A stretch of 8,769 nt of DNA from UMGS902 sp045538895 (GCA_045538895.1 JAZQEH010000101.1:1-8769); one strand, 5' to 3'. Counted from the stretch's first letter, positions 1-7,040 are shown. Translations and numbers: made by a program. The notes: generated by a model not told the origin, from the sequence alone.

Positions 1-228
1 GATGAAGGTTCTGCCTTCTACACGAGCCACGTCGTTAACAGCAGTTCTGTGAAGGTAACAACCGGGGAGCTTTTCCTGATTGAGTTTGAACATTTCGCCG
101 GTAGCGCAAGCTTCAGCACGAAGTACTTCTGCCTGTTCTTCGGAACCGTCAATCCAAACAATTTTGTCAGGCTGAGTCATAGCAGCCATTTCGTCAATCC
201 ACTTGTTGACATGAATGTTTTTGGTCAT
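1..228 (-). CDS. pckG: Phosphoenolpyruvate carboxykinase (GTP), N-terminal part
   Basis: The first 76 residues of a gene that runs off the left edge. GTP-type PEP carboxykinase interconverts oxaloacetate + GTP and PEP + GDP + CO2 in the cytosol; in fermentative Clostridia it often runs toward oxaloacetate. What is visible: an MTKNIHVNKW start, KIVWIDGSEEQ near residues 22-32, and a KLNQEKLPGCYLHRT segment followed by NDVARVEGRTFI (about 48-76). This is the conserved N-terminal pattern of the GTP family (Leu-Asn-x-Glu-Lys ... Asp-Val-Ala-Arg-Val-Glu) and not of the ATP family. The start ATG at 226-228 has an AGGAG site 8 bases upstream. Codon use is strongly biased (GTT, GCT, GAA), as in highly expressed genes. 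The active site lies outside the window, so the assignment rests on the N-terminus only. Confidence 0.88.
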   Translation of the reverse strand, partial: MTKNIHVNKWIDEMAAMTQPDKIVWIDGSEEQAEVLRAEACATGEMFKLNQEKLPGCYLHRTAVNDVARVEGRTFI

Positions 229-289
229 TGGTTTAATCTCCTGAAATATATATTATTTTTTGTATTTTTGTCTGAAAAACAATTTTTCC

Positions 290-318
290 CTAATAATAAT
301 GTATCATGAATTTGTCAA
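290..318 (-). promoter_or_regulatory. Sigma-A type promoter of pckG
   Basis: Read on the minus strand, TTGACA (318-313) and TATTAG (295-290) are separated by exactly 17 bases. Transcription would start near 283 and leave an A/T-rich leader of about 55 bases before the pckG ATG. The rest of 229-397 is A/T-rich DNA in which I see no gene. The -35 is perfect and the -10 is 4 of 6, so this is a prediction only. Confidence 0.55.
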
Positions 319-397
319 ATTTGCAATAGAAAATAATAAAAAAACAAATTTTTAACAATACATCAAAAAAATCATCACATAAGCCTTCTTTTTTATA

Positions 398-427
398 CAA
401 AAACGCGAGGATTTCCTCGCGTTTTTG
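398..427 (-). terminator. Rho-independent terminator after the LysM/GH18 gene
   Basis: A perfect inverted repeat of 14 base pairs (398-411 against 414-427) with a GC-rich centre (CGCGAGGA) and A/T arms. It begins immediately after the stop codon of the minus-strand gene. Read on the minus strand the 3' arm ends in TTTTTG and an A/T-rich tail follows. The symmetric A/T arms mean it could also stop plus-strand transcripts. Confidence 0.85.
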
Positions 428-1672
428 TCAGTATTTCAATATATTGTAACGCTGATTTAAAATATGCCACAATATTGGGGACTCGTATTCAAGCGACATG
501 ACATTAACTCCGTACAAGTTGTATTCATCAACAAGGTCAAGTTTTTTTGAAATCGAGCGAGCATCTTCGTAGTGTACGATGTGCTGATTTCCGCTTTTTC
601 CTGTTTCTCTGAAAGTTATAGCAGGTGTCTGTGAGGAATCGTCGAAACTTGTAGAGGCTGTTGCGAAGCTTGCAAATTTAATACCGTCGGAGGAGCTGAT
701 TGTCCGCTTTATATAGTCGCTGTTTGTCATGGTATAGTCTGTTCCGAATGTAGGAATACCTAGTAGAAGCTTTTTATTTATACTTTTTAGCAAATCGTGT
801 TCCAACGCTTCTTTTGCTTTGTCATACGGTGCGGCTGATGATAAATTATCATCGTAGATATAATTCCAAAGCGAAAGTATGTCTGCTATATCGGCAATAT
901 TTTCCTCCGAGGAATCAAATGCTACAAACGGTAATAATGTGCTTAAACAGCACATGTTGTTTTCTTTGCAGATGTCGGTAAGAGCGAGCAGCATATCTGT
1001 GAAAGCGTATTTGTCTTTATCGCTTATTCCTGAGAAGTTCAATTCAATTCCCGCATATCCGCTTGATTTTGCAATTTTTACGGCTTCATTTATAAAGAAT
1101 TCTGTATCGCTTGGTGAGGATAGAATATTTTCCATGCATGTGTTTTTGTATTTATCTTGCTTTGTGTTACATTCTATGGAGAGAATGGGCATGCTGCGAT
1201 ATTTTTTTGCAAGCAAAGCAAATTCGGAAATCAAAGGAGAAACTGCTATCTTGTTATTATTCAAATGTGCGGCATTCTGTACTAAAAGAAGTGTAATATA
1301 CGGCAAATATTTTTCAATGCTGCGAGACGTTGCAGAACCCGTGTAGGCGGCAACTGCAATTTGCCTTGCGTTACTTTTGTCATACATCAGGTTTAAAGTT
1401 TGTGACGGGAGCGGTTTTTTATCAAGGATGTTGGGGTTGTTTTGCAGCAGAGAAAGTACGCTTATGTTGTTTTCTTTTGCGATGCTTTGCAAGGTATCGC
1501 CGCCTCTTACAATGCAGGTTTTGCAAGGATGGCTGATAATTAAAGCCTGCCCGGATATAAGTTTTTTGGATGGATCCCAAAAATTGTCTGTAATAATGCG
1601 GCTTTCGGGGACACCGTACTGTTTTGAAATAGAATATACGGTGTCTTCGGGCGTAACAATATGGATTATCAT
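428..1672 (-). CDS. LysM-LysM-GH18-like protein (spore germination / cortex-lytic YaaH-SleL type), probably inactive
   Basis: A 414-residue protein. Two LysM peptidoglycan-binding domains lie at about residues 2-47 (IHIVTPEDTVYSISKQYGV) and 52-98 (TCIVRGGDTLQSIAKENNI), followed by a GH18-like barrel (about 103-414). The layout matches Bacillus YaaH/SleL, N-acetylglucosaminidases that degrade spore cortex fragments and, like this protein, have no signal peptide. Barrel landmarks seen are LLLGIPTFGTDYTM, HYEDARSISKKLDLVDEYNLYGV and a C-terminal NQRYNI. The catalytic strand, normally DxxDxDxE or GxNxDFE, reads GIELNFS (208-214), so the acid/base Glu is Ser; hydrolysis is doubtful and a binding or coat role is possible. 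The start at 1672 is chosen because GAGGTG lies 6 bases upstream; an ATG 13 codons earlier has no such site. A CATATACTG block near 1700-1708 could be a -10 element but is too weak to call. Confidence 0.8.
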   Translation of the reverse strand: MIIHIVTPEDTVYSISKQYGVPESRIITDNFWDPSKKLISGQALIISHPCKTCIVRGGDTLQSIAKENNISVLSLLQNNPNILDKKPLPSQTLNLMYDKSNARQIAVAAYTGSATSRSIEKYLPYITLLLVQNAAHLNNNKIAVSPLISEFALLAKKYRSMPILSIECNTKQDKYKNTCMENILSSPSDTEFFINEAVKIAKSSGYAGIELNFSGISDKDKYAFTDMLLALTDICKENNMCCLSTLLPFVAFDSSEENIADIADILSLWNYIYDDNLSSAAPYDKAKEALEHDLLKSINKKLLLGIPTFGTDYTMTNSDYIKRTISSSDGIKFASFATASTSFDDSSQTPAITFRETGKSGNQHIVHYEDARSISKKLDLVDEYNLYGVNVMSLEYESPILWHILNQRYNILKY

Positions 1673-1797
1673 TTTTTCACCTCGGTATATGTTTTCTAAC
1701 AGTATATGCAAAAAGAACTACGGAATTCTTCGTATTTTGGAGAATTTAAATTAAAAAAATGACAATAATACTATCAGTTCACATTTGGGAGGAAGAT

Positions 1798-3060
1798 ATG
1801 AGTAAAGTCAGTATATTAAAGGTATGCGGCAGAGAGGTGCTGGATTCCAGAGGAAATCCTACGGTTGAAGCTTCGGTGATGTTGAGTGATGGTTCGGTAG
1901 GGATGGCGAGTGTACCGTCGGGGGCATCGACAGGAAAATATGAGGCGCACGAATTGCGTGATGTTTCGGGAATGCGTTACAGAGGGAAGGGCGTGCTTGA
2001 TGCGGTTTGCAACATCAATAAAAAGATTTCGCCTGCACTTATCGGCGTGTCAGTGTTTGAACAGTTTGAAATAGACAGAATAATGCGTGAACTTGACGGC
2101 ACTGATAACAAGTCGAAGCTTGGTGCTAACGCAATATTGGCGGTATCAATGGCGTGTGCAAGGGCGGCGGCAAATTCATACCACATGCCGCTTTTCAAGT
2201 ATATAGGCGGAGTATCTGCAAGGCATATGCCGATACCGATGATGAATATTTTAAACGGTGGAGCACATGCGTCCAACAATGTTGATATACAGGAGTTTAT
2301 GGTAGTTCCTGTAATGGCGGGGTGCTTTTCGGAAGCATTGCGTATAGGTGCTGAAATTTATCACGAGCTTGGGGATATTATTAAAAAGAAAGGCTTGAAT
2401 ACGGCAGTCGGAGATGAGGGCGGATATGCTCCCGACCTTGGCGGTGATGAAGACGCAATCAAACTCATATGTGAAGCCATTGACGGTGCCGGATATGATA
2501 CGGATACAGTAAAAATTGCATTGGACGCTGCAAGCAGCGAGTGGTTTGATGAAGGAATTTATAAGTTTCCCAAAAGAGGCGTAAATATGAGCAGCGAGCA
2601 GTTAATTGAATATTGGAAAGGTTTGATAAGTAAATATCCGATCTGCTCGATTGAGGACGGCTTGGAGGAGAGCGATTTTTCAGGGTGGGCAAGGCTTACA
2701 CAGGCAATAGGAGATAAAGTGATGCTTGTCGGAGATGACTTGTTCGTGACTAATACGAAACGTCTTGAACAGGGAATAAAGTGCGGCGCCGCAAATGCAA
2801 TTTTGATAAAACCGAATCAGATAGGCACAGTAAGCGAAACTATAGATGTAATCGTAAGTGCGAAATCGCACGGATATAAATATATTCTTTCTCATCGTTC
2901 GGGAGAAACCGAGGATACCACTATTGCGGATCTGGCAGTAGGAACAAACACACCGTTTATTAAATCAGGGGCGCCGTGCAGAAGTGAGAGAGTTGCAAAA
3001 TATAACAGATTGTTGAGAATAGAGGGCTCGCTCAATTACGGAGCACGTTTCGGTATATAA
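1798..3060 (+). CDS. eno: Enolase (phosphopyruvate hydratase)
   Basis: A 420-residue enolase, which converts 2-phosphoglycerate to PEP in glycolysis (cytosol, Mg-dependent). The family is usually about 430 residues. Visible motifs: REVLDSRGNPTVE (12-24), the mobile loop SGASTGKYEAHELRD (41-55), NILNGGAHASNNVD (150-163, His157), GDEGGYAP with acid Glu207, metal ligands Asp243 (ALDAAS), Glu286 (SIEDGLEESDFSGW) and Asp313 (VGDDLFVTNT), catalytic Lys338 (LIKPNQIGT), SHRSGETEDTTIADLAVG (365-382) and Lys389 (IKSG). All catalytic residues are present. The start at 1798 has GGGAGG 5 bases upstream; an in-frame ATG at 1759 lacks a site and would add 13 residues that do not look like enolase. It is divergent from the LysM gene, with no clear promoter seen in 1673-1797, and ends just before a strong terminator, so it is probably monocistronic. 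Confidence 0.97.
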   Translation: MSKVSILKVCGREVLDSRGNPTVEASVMLSDGSVGMASVPSGASTGKYEAHELRDVSGMRYRGKGVLDAVCNINKKISPALIGVSVFEQFEIDRIMRELDGTDNKSKLGANAILAVSMACARAAANSYHMPLFKYIGGVSARHMPIPMMNILNGGAHASNNVDIQEFMVVPVMAGCFSEALRIGAEIYHELGDIIKKKGLNTAVGDEGGYAPDLGGDEDAIKLICEAIDGAGYDTDTVKIALDAASSEWFDEGIYKFPKRGVNMSSEQLIEYWKGLISKYPICSIEDGLEESDFSGWARLTQAIGDKVMLVGDDLFVTNTKRLEQGIKCGAANAILIKPNQIGTVSETIDVIVSAKSHGYKYILSHRSGETEDTTIADLAVGTNTPFIKSGAPCRSERVAKYNRLLRIEGSLNYGARFGI

Positions 3061-3062
3061 AC

Positions 3063-3106
3063 TGTTAAAAAATACCGCCGTCAATTGGCGGCGGTATTTT
3101 TTAACA
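3063..3106 (+). terminator. Rho-independent terminator of eno
   Basis: A perfect inverted repeat: 3063-3079 pairs with 3090-3106, with a GC-rich core (ACCGCC/GGCGGT) and further closing pairs toward an AATT loop. The 3' arm carries TTTTTT. It starts two bases after the enolase stop codon. Confidence 0.93.
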
Positions 3107-3114
3107 AAAAGGTG

Positions 3115-3143
3115 TTGACAAACTTAAAACAATGTGATATTAT
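3115..3143 (+). promoter_or_regulatory. Sigma-A type promoter of the tRNA-Lys gene
   Basis: TTGACA (3115-3120) and TATTAT (3138-3143) with a 17-base spacer, directly after the eno terminator. Transcription should start near 3150, about 10 bases before the tRNA. ychF has no obvious promoter of its own in the 30 bases before its start, so read-through from here may also supply it. Confidence 0.85.
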
Positions 3144-3160
3144 ATTTAAGTGCTGAAAAC

Positions 3161-3236
3161 GCCCCTGTAGCTCAGCCGGTAGAGCACATGACTTTTAATC
3201 ATGGTGTCCGGAGTTCGATTCTCCGCAGGAGCACCA
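3161..3236 (+). tRNA. tRNA-Lys (anticodon UUU)
   Basis: A 76-base tRNA including an encoded 3' CCA (3234-3236). Arms seen: acceptor GCCCCTG/CAGGAGC; D-arm GCTC...GAGC with GG in the loop; anticodon stem CATGA/TCATG around loop CTTTTAA, giving anticodon TTT at 3194-3196; five-base variable loop; T-arm CGGAG/CTCCG with TTCGATT. All pairs are canonical except acceptor position 3-70, which is C (3163) opposite A (3230). U33 and A37 are as expected for tRNA-Lys. It is a single gene between its own promoter and terminator. Confidence 0.96.
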
Positions 3237-3269
3237 ACGGGACTGCTACGGCAGTCCCGTTTTCTTTTT
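3236..3269 (+). terminator. Rho-independent terminator after tRNA-Lys
   Basis: An 11-base-pair stem, AACGGGACTGC (3236-3246) with GCAGTCCCGTT (3251-3261), loop TACG, and a T-rich tail TTTTCTTTTT (3260-3269). It begins at the last base of the tRNA. ychF starts only 30 bases later, so partial read-through could express it. Confidence 0.9.
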
Positions 3270-3298
3270 CAGTAAGTTTTAACTATAGAGGTGCTTAT

Positions 3299-4393
3299 AT
3301 GAAGCTTGGTATAGTTGGTTTGCCTAACGTTGGCAAAAGTACGCTTTTTAATGCTCTGACAAATGCAGGTGCGCAGTCTGCAAACTATCCTTTCTGCACG
3401 ATTGATCCCAATGTTGGTATCGTTACAGTACCGGACAAGCGTCTGGACGTACTTGCAGAAATGTATAATCCTGAAAAGTATACTCCTGCTATTATTGAAT
3501 TCGTTGATATTGCGGGTCTTGTTCGCGGTGCTTCAAAGGGAGAAGGACTTGGAAACAAGTTTCTTTCACACATACGTGAGGTTGATGCGATTGTACATGT
3601 TGTAAGATGCTTTGAAAATGAAAATATTATTCACGTTGACGGCAACGTTGACCCTATCCGTGACGTTGAAACTATTAATCTTGAACTAATATTCTCGGAT
3701 ATAGAGATTCTTGATCGCCGTATTGACCGTGTTAAAAAGGCAATGAAGGGCGACAAATCGCTTGCGGCTGAAGTTGAACTCCTTGAAAGAATCAAAGGTG
3801 TGCTTGAAGAGGGAAAGTGTGCAAGAACCATAGAACTTTCCGACGATGAGCGAGAAATGCTCGGTGATACGCAGTTGCTCACTATAAAGCCTGTTATTTA
3901 CGTTGCAAATATCAGCGAGGACGAGCTTGGTGGCGACCTTTCCGGCAATGAAGGCTTCCAAAAACTCAAGGCATTTGCTGAGAGCGAGCATTCCGAAATC
4001 CTTACAGTATGTGCGGGAATTGAGGCTGAAATTTCCGAACTTGAGGGCGATGAAAAGAAAGCATTCCTTAATGATCTCGGTATTGAGGAAAGCGGCCTTG
4101 ACCGTCTTATTTCTGCAAGCTATAAGCTTCTCGGTCTTATAAGTTATCTTACCGCAGGACCTCAGGAGGTTCGTGCATGGACTATTACAAAGGGAACTAA
4201 GGCTCCTCAGGCAGCAGGAAAGATTCACAGCGACTTTGAGAGAGGCTTTATCCGTGCCGAAGTTGTTGCATTTGATGACCTTGTAAAAGAGGGAAGCATG
4301 GCAGCAGCAAAGGAAAAAGGACTTGTACGTAGCGAAGGCAAAGAGTATGTAGTTGCTGACGGCGACATTGTTCTGTTTAGATTTAACGTATAA
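3299..4393 (+). CDS. ychF: Ribosome-binding ATPase YchF (Obg family)
   Basis: A 364-residue protein, the normal length for YchF, a translation-factor-class P-loop protein that binds 50S/70S ribosomes and prefers ATP over GTP. Domains: G domain with P-loop GLPNVGKST (7-15), switch region NYPFCTIDPNVG (29-40), DIAGLVRGASKGEGLGNKFL (70-89); a helical, coiled-coil-like insertion (about 130-190); the altered G4 motif NISE (204-207) in place of NKxD, which explains ATP preference in this family; and a C-terminal TGS domain (about 281-364) with TAGPQEVRAWTI and GKIHSDFERGFIRAEV. The start MKLGIVGLPN is preceded by AGAGGTG 5 bases upstream. Extending the frame to the left would run through the tRNA and its terminator and is rejected. 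It is convergent with feoB across a hairpin-rich spacer. Confidence 0.97.
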   Translation: MKLGIVGLPNVGKSTLFNALTNAGAQSANYPFCTIDPNVGIVTVPDKRLDVLAEMYNPEKYTPAIIEFVDIAGLVRGASKGEGLGNKFLSHIREVDAIVHVVRCFENENIIHVDGNVDPIRDVETINLELIFSDIEILDRRIDRVKKAMKGDKSLAAEVELLERIKGVLEEGKCARTIELSDDEREMLGDTQLLTIKPVIYVANISEDELGGDLSGNEGFQKLKAFAESEHSEILTVCAGIEAEISELEGDEKKAFLNDLGIEESGLDRLISASYKLLGLISYLTAGPQEVRAWTITKGTKAPQAAGKIHSDFERGFIRAEVVAFDDLVKEGSMAAAKEKGLVRSEGKEYVVADGDIVLFRFNV

Positions 4394-4421
4394 TAAAAAG
4401 TCTGCCTATGGCAGACTTCAG
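4394..4421 (-). terminator. Left terminal hairpin of the mosaic; terminator-like for minus-strand transcripts
   Basis: AAGTCTGCC (4398-4406) pairs with GGCAGACTT (4410-4418) around a TAT loop. Read on the minus strand it is followed by a T tract (4399-4395), so it could end feoAB transcripts that have crossed the element. The 21-base hairpin recurs identically at 4659-4679. Confidence 0.55.
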
Positions 4422-4510
4422 AGTGCTGACAAACACGTCAGACCGCAAGTAAGAATAAAAGCAAGGCTAATAAATAGAAATAATTTTTCACTTTGCGTAA
4501 AAACAAAATG

Positions 4511-4538
4511 CGGCAAGGGCTTTTTCAAGCCCTTGCCG
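4511..4538. repeat. Perfect 12-bp hairpin in the mosaic
   Basis: CGGCAAGGGCTT (4511-4522) pairs with AAGCCCTTGCCG (4527-4538), loop TTTC. T-rich runs lie downstream on both strands (plus 4547-4552, minus via 4508-4500), so it could act as a weak bidirectional terminator. Confidence 0.8.
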
Positions 4539-4547
4539 TTACTTGCT

Positions 4548-4605
4548 TTTTTGGATTTTTGTCTCTGCCGTACACATGTACGCCGACGAAACAAAAATCC
4601 AAAAA
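4548..4605. repeat. Long A/T stem with nested hairpin in the mosaic
   Basis: TTTTTGGATTTTTGT (4548-4562) pairs perfectly with ACAAAAATCCAAAAA (4591-4605). Inside the 28-base loop is a second small stem, CGTAC (4569-4573) with GTACG (4578-4582) and loop ACAT. Nested perfect symmetry of this kind is unlikely by chance. Confidence 0.8.
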
Positions 4606-4630
4606 TCAGCCTGCGTTTATCAACCTCTGG

Positions 4631-4659
4631 TCAGCCTGATGACAAAGTCATCAGGCTGA
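4631..4659. repeat. Perfect 13-bp hairpin in the mosaic
   Basis: TCAGCCTGATGAC (4631-4643) pairs with GTCATCAGGCTGA (4647-4659), loop AAA. It abuts the right terminal hairpin and shares base 4659 with it. Confidence 0.85.
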
Positions 4660-4684
4660 AGTCTGCCTATGGCAGACTTTTTTA
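4656..4684 (+). terminator. Right terminal hairpin of the mosaic; terminator-like for plus-strand transcripts
   Basis: The same 21-base hairpin as the left end (4659-4679), here followed on the plus strand by TTTTTT (4678-4683). It is a good terminator for ychF transcripts that have crossed the element. Its last bases overlap the feoB stop codon. Confidence 0.65.
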
Positions 4685-6811
4685 TATTAACTTTGCGATA
4701 CTTGCAACAATAAAACAAATCAGCATTCCCAGAATAGTTGGCATGATTACGGAAAGGGCGGTCCATTTCAGGCTGCCTGTTTCTTTTTTTATAGTGAGCA
4801 TTGTAGTAGAGCACGGCCAATGAAATAAGGAAAAAATCATAGTGCATAGTGCAGTTACTAAAGTCCAACCGTTTTCTGCGAATAATTGCTTTGTTTCTGC
4901 CAGTGAGTTGAATTCGGTGAGTGAGCCTTCTGCAAGATACATCATTATTATCAATGGAAATACAAGCTCATTTGCAGGAAAACCGAGTATAAATGACATA
5001 AGTATAACACCGTCAAGTCCTAAAAGGGATGTAAACGGATCTAAAAACTCGGAGCATATTTGTAATATAGAAGTATTGCCTACCGTAATATTTGCAAGCA
5101 ACCATATTATCAGCCCTGCAGGAGCGGCTACCGAAATGGCTCTACTGAGTACAAACAGAGTTCGGTCGAATATCGAGCGAACGATTATTTTTCCAAGTTG
5201 CGGTTTTCGGTAAGGCGGCAGTTCAAGTGCAAATGACGAGGGAATCCCTTTTAAAACGGTGCATGATAGTATTTTGGAGCAGAGAAACGTCATGCCAATG
5301 CCTAAAAGGATCACGAGCGTTAAGATTAATGCTGAAAGAACAGATGATGCAAAATATCCGTCTGCAATGAAAAACATTGATATCAATGCTATGAGCGTTG
5401 GAAATTTGCCATTGCAAGGAACTAATGAGTTGGTTATTATTGCTATTAGCCTTTCACGTGGGGAGTCGATTATTCTGCATCCTATAACTCCTGCGGCGTT
5501 GCAGCCAAATCCCATGCACATTGTCAGTGCTTGCTTTCCGCAAGCATGGCAACATTTAAACGGTTTATCGAGATTGTAGGCAATTCTTGGTAGATAACCG
5601 ATGTCTTCCAGTAGCGTGAAAAGAGGGAAGAATATTGCCATCGGAGGTAGCATTACCGCAACGACCCACGTTAAAACCTTGTAAATTCCGTCAATTAAAA
5701 CCGAGAGAAGCCATGGCGGTGCATTTATCATAACGAGAAACGCAGATAAATATCCGCCTAACTTATCAAACAATGAGGAAAGCAGTGATGACGGATAGTT
5801 TGCCCCTGAAACAGTCAGCCAGAAAACAAATGCCAGCAGGACTATCATTGCAGGGTAACCAAGCCATTTTCCCGTTAGTAACTTGTCGATTTTTCTATCA
5901 GAAGAAGCGTAGCCCTTTTCTTTTAAAACCACTTGCTTTGAAATGATTTCTGCTTCCTTGAACAGCGAGGATGTCACTATGTCTTTTATATCGGCTTGAT
6001 TGATTCCGCTTTGCTTAAGTGACTTGAGAGCCGCTTCAATCGAGTTTACTATAACTTCGTTTGCAAGGATATTGGTGCCGTAGCAGCAGTTGATTTCATT
6101 TATCAGCGAATCGTCATAGTCAAGCAGTTTCAACGCGATCCAACGACTGTTAATTCTTTGCTCATATTGTGATATAATTGCATCTTCAACGGTTCTTATA
6201 GCTTCCTCGATAGGGACGGGATATTTGACTTTTATAGCCTTTGTAGGCATGGTTGTAATTTCATCGAGTTTTTTTGTCAGTGCCGCAAGAGTTTTCTTTT
6301 TTTGAGCTATTGTACCAACTACTGGCACATTCAGCAAATCCGAAAGCTTTTTTAAATCGACCGAAATCCCTTTTCTTTTTGCTTCATCAAGCAAATTGAT
6401 GCAAACAATCGTTTTGGGGGAGATTTCTATTATCTGTAAAACCAGATTCAAATTGCGTTCAAGACACGTCGCATCGCATACGACAACAGTTGCATCGGGA
6501 TTACCAAAGCATATAAAGTTTCGTGCAACTTCTTCCTCGGCAGATTGAGCCATAAGCGAGTATGTACCGGGAATGTCCACAAGAATATAGGAGTTCTTTG
6601 CACTTTTACAATATCCCCACGCATTTGCAACTGTTTTTCCCGGCCAGTTGCCGGTATGTTGGTTCATGCCTGTCAGTGCATTGAAGATGGTACTTTTGCC
6701 GACGTTAGGATTGCCTGCTATGGCAATAACTTTGTCAGTGCTTGAATGCTTGATTATTCTAAGCCCCGTATCAATCGCACCGTGTCCCACTGATTTGTTG
6801 GTCAGTCCCAT
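4682..6811 (-). CDS. feoB: Ferrous iron transport protein B (FeoB)
   Basis: A 709-residue Fe(II) transporter of the cytoplasmic membrane with an N-terminal GTPase. G domain: P-loop GNPNVGKST (33-41), G2 region TGNWPGKTV (53-61), DIPGTYSL (79-86), G4 NLLD (139-142), G5-like VVGTIAQ (164-170). A helical, GDI-like linker follows (about 195-310). The membrane part carries Gate motifs CHACGKQALTMCMGFGCNAA (421-440) and LVPCNGKFPTL (463-473), then IIWLLANI, LGFPANELVFPL (609-620) and a C-terminal membrane helix. The Cys-rich gate and NWPGKTV are typical of clostridial FeoB. The start at 6811 is chosen because AAGGTG lies 5 bases upstream and the ATG overlaps the feoA stop by 10 bases, implying translational coupling. 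An upstream in-frame ATG at 6913 would lie inside feoA and is rejected. No feoC follows. Confidence 0.96.
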   Translation of the reverse strand: MGLTNKSVGHGAIDTGLRIIKHSSTDKVIAIAGNPNVGKSTIFNALTGMNQHTGNWPGKTVANAWGYCKSAKNSYILVDIPGTYSLMAQSAEEEVARNFICFGNPDATVVVCDATCLERNLNLVLQIIEISPKTIVCINLLDEAKRKGISVDLKKLSDLLNVPVVGTIAQKKKTLAALTKKLDEITTMPTKAIKVKYPVPIEEAIRTVEDAIISQYEQRINSRWIALKLLDYDDSLINEINCCYGTNILANEVIVNSIEAALKSLKQSGINQADIKDIVTSSLFKEAEIISKQVVLKEKGYASSDRKIDKLLTGKWLGYPAMIVLLAFVFWLTVSGANYPSSLLSSLFDKLGGYLSAFLVMINAPPWLLSVLIDGIYKVLTWVVAVMLPPMAIFFPLFTLLEDIGYLPRIAYNLDKPFKCCHACGKQALTMCMGFGCNAAGVIGCRIIDSPRERLIAIITNSLVPCNGKFPTLIALISMFFIADGYFASSVLSALILTLVILLGIGMTFLCSKILSCTVLKGIPSSFALELPPYRKPQLGKIIVRSIFDRTLFVLSRAISVAAPAGLIIWLLANITVGNTSILQICSEFLDPFTSLLGLDGVILMSFILGFPANELVFPLIIMMYLAEGSLTEFNSLAETKQLFAENGWTLVTALCTMIFSLFHWPCSTTMLTIKKETGSLKWTALSVIMPTILGMLICFIVASIAKLI

Positions 6812-7029
6812 TTGCACACCTTGATGTTTCTTGAATCGTCGTTGCGTAATGCGATAACAGCACTGCGTATCAAGAAAGCTTTTGGATCGCCGCAAGGGCT
6901 TTTGCCAACACATTCAATTTTTGTACCTTCTATTAAACCGATATCGAGCAGACGGCGGCGAATCGGGGATTTTACAGAGAGGGAAGTGATGCACGCTTTT
7001 TCCCCCGGCTTCATATCGGACAGATTCAT
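6802..7029 (-). CDS. feoA: Ferrous iron transport protein A (FeoA)
   Basis: A 75-residue cytosolic SH3-like protein that assists FeoB in Fe(II) uptake; 75-85 residues is normal for the family. Typical pattern: MNLSDMKPGEKACI (1-14), RRRLLDIGLIEGTKIECVG (24-42), CGDPKAFLIRSAVIALRNDD (46-65) and RNIKVCKWD at the end. GAGG lies upstream of the ATG at an 8-base spacing. The last 10 bases overlap the feoB start. The gene sits directly behind a hairpin/operator at 7046-7078 and a TATAAT box, which suggests iron-dependent repression of a feoAB operon. Confidence 0.95.
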   Translation of the reverse strand: MNLSDMKPGEKACITSLSVKSPIRRRLLDIGLIEGTKIECVGKSPCGDPKAFLIRSAVIALRNDDSRNIKVCKWD

Positions 7030-7040
7030 TGTTATACCTC

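Larger units (their letters stand above)
4394..4684. repeat. Palindromic mosaic / MITE-like element between ychF and feoB
   Basis: This 290-base stretch holds no convincing gene. It is bounded by nearly identical ends of 28-29 bases in inverted orientation (4394-4421 and 4656-4684) and contains three further perfect hairpins with stems of 12, 15 and 13 base pairs (4511-4538, 4548-4605, 4631-4659). Reading frames stay open across it on both strands but show no start signals and would overlap feoB or ychF. The outer boundaries coincide with the ychF stop and the feoB stop (TAA at 4684-4682). It may be a non-autonomous insertion or a family of interspersed palindromes; copy number cannot be judged from one window. 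Confidence 0.6.

Noticed and set aside
49..309. An 86-codon plus-strand frame at the left end
   Set aside because: It is antisense to pckG and its promoter region; the pckG reading is conserved.
879..1346. A 155-codon frame antisense to the LysM/GH18 gene
   Set aside because: It is a shadow of the minus-strand gene, whose domains and ribosome binding site are clear.
1673..1797. Promoters for the divergent LysM and eno genes
   Set aside because: The region is A/T-rich with several partial hexamers on both strands, but none has a credible -35/-10 pair with proper spacing.
3134..3298. A 55-codon leftward extension of ychF
   Set aside because: It would translate the tRNA-Lys and its terminator; a good ribosome binding site and the conserved MKLGIVGLPN start lie at 3299.
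3686..4228. A 180-codon frame antisense to ychF
   Set aside because: It lies wholly inside a well-conserved gene on the other strand and shows no recognisable motif.
4394..4684. A CRISPR array in the hairpin-rich gap
   Set aside because: Only one 21-base unit recurs, twice and about 260 bases apart, and the other hairpins differ from it; there is no repeat-spacer periodicity and no cas gene.
4353..4823. A 156-codon open frame on the plus strand across the ychF-feoB gap
   Set aside because: It overlaps the ends of two solid genes, is built largely from palindromic repeats, and has no ribosome binding site.
4620..4868. An 82-codon minus-strand frame at the end of feoB
   Set aside because: It overlaps feoB in another frame and runs into the hairpin element; it is a by-product of the repeats.
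6812..6913. A 34-codon N-terminal extension of FeoB
   Set aside because: It lies inside feoA in another frame, does not resemble FeoB, and the ATG at 6811 has an AAGGTG site.
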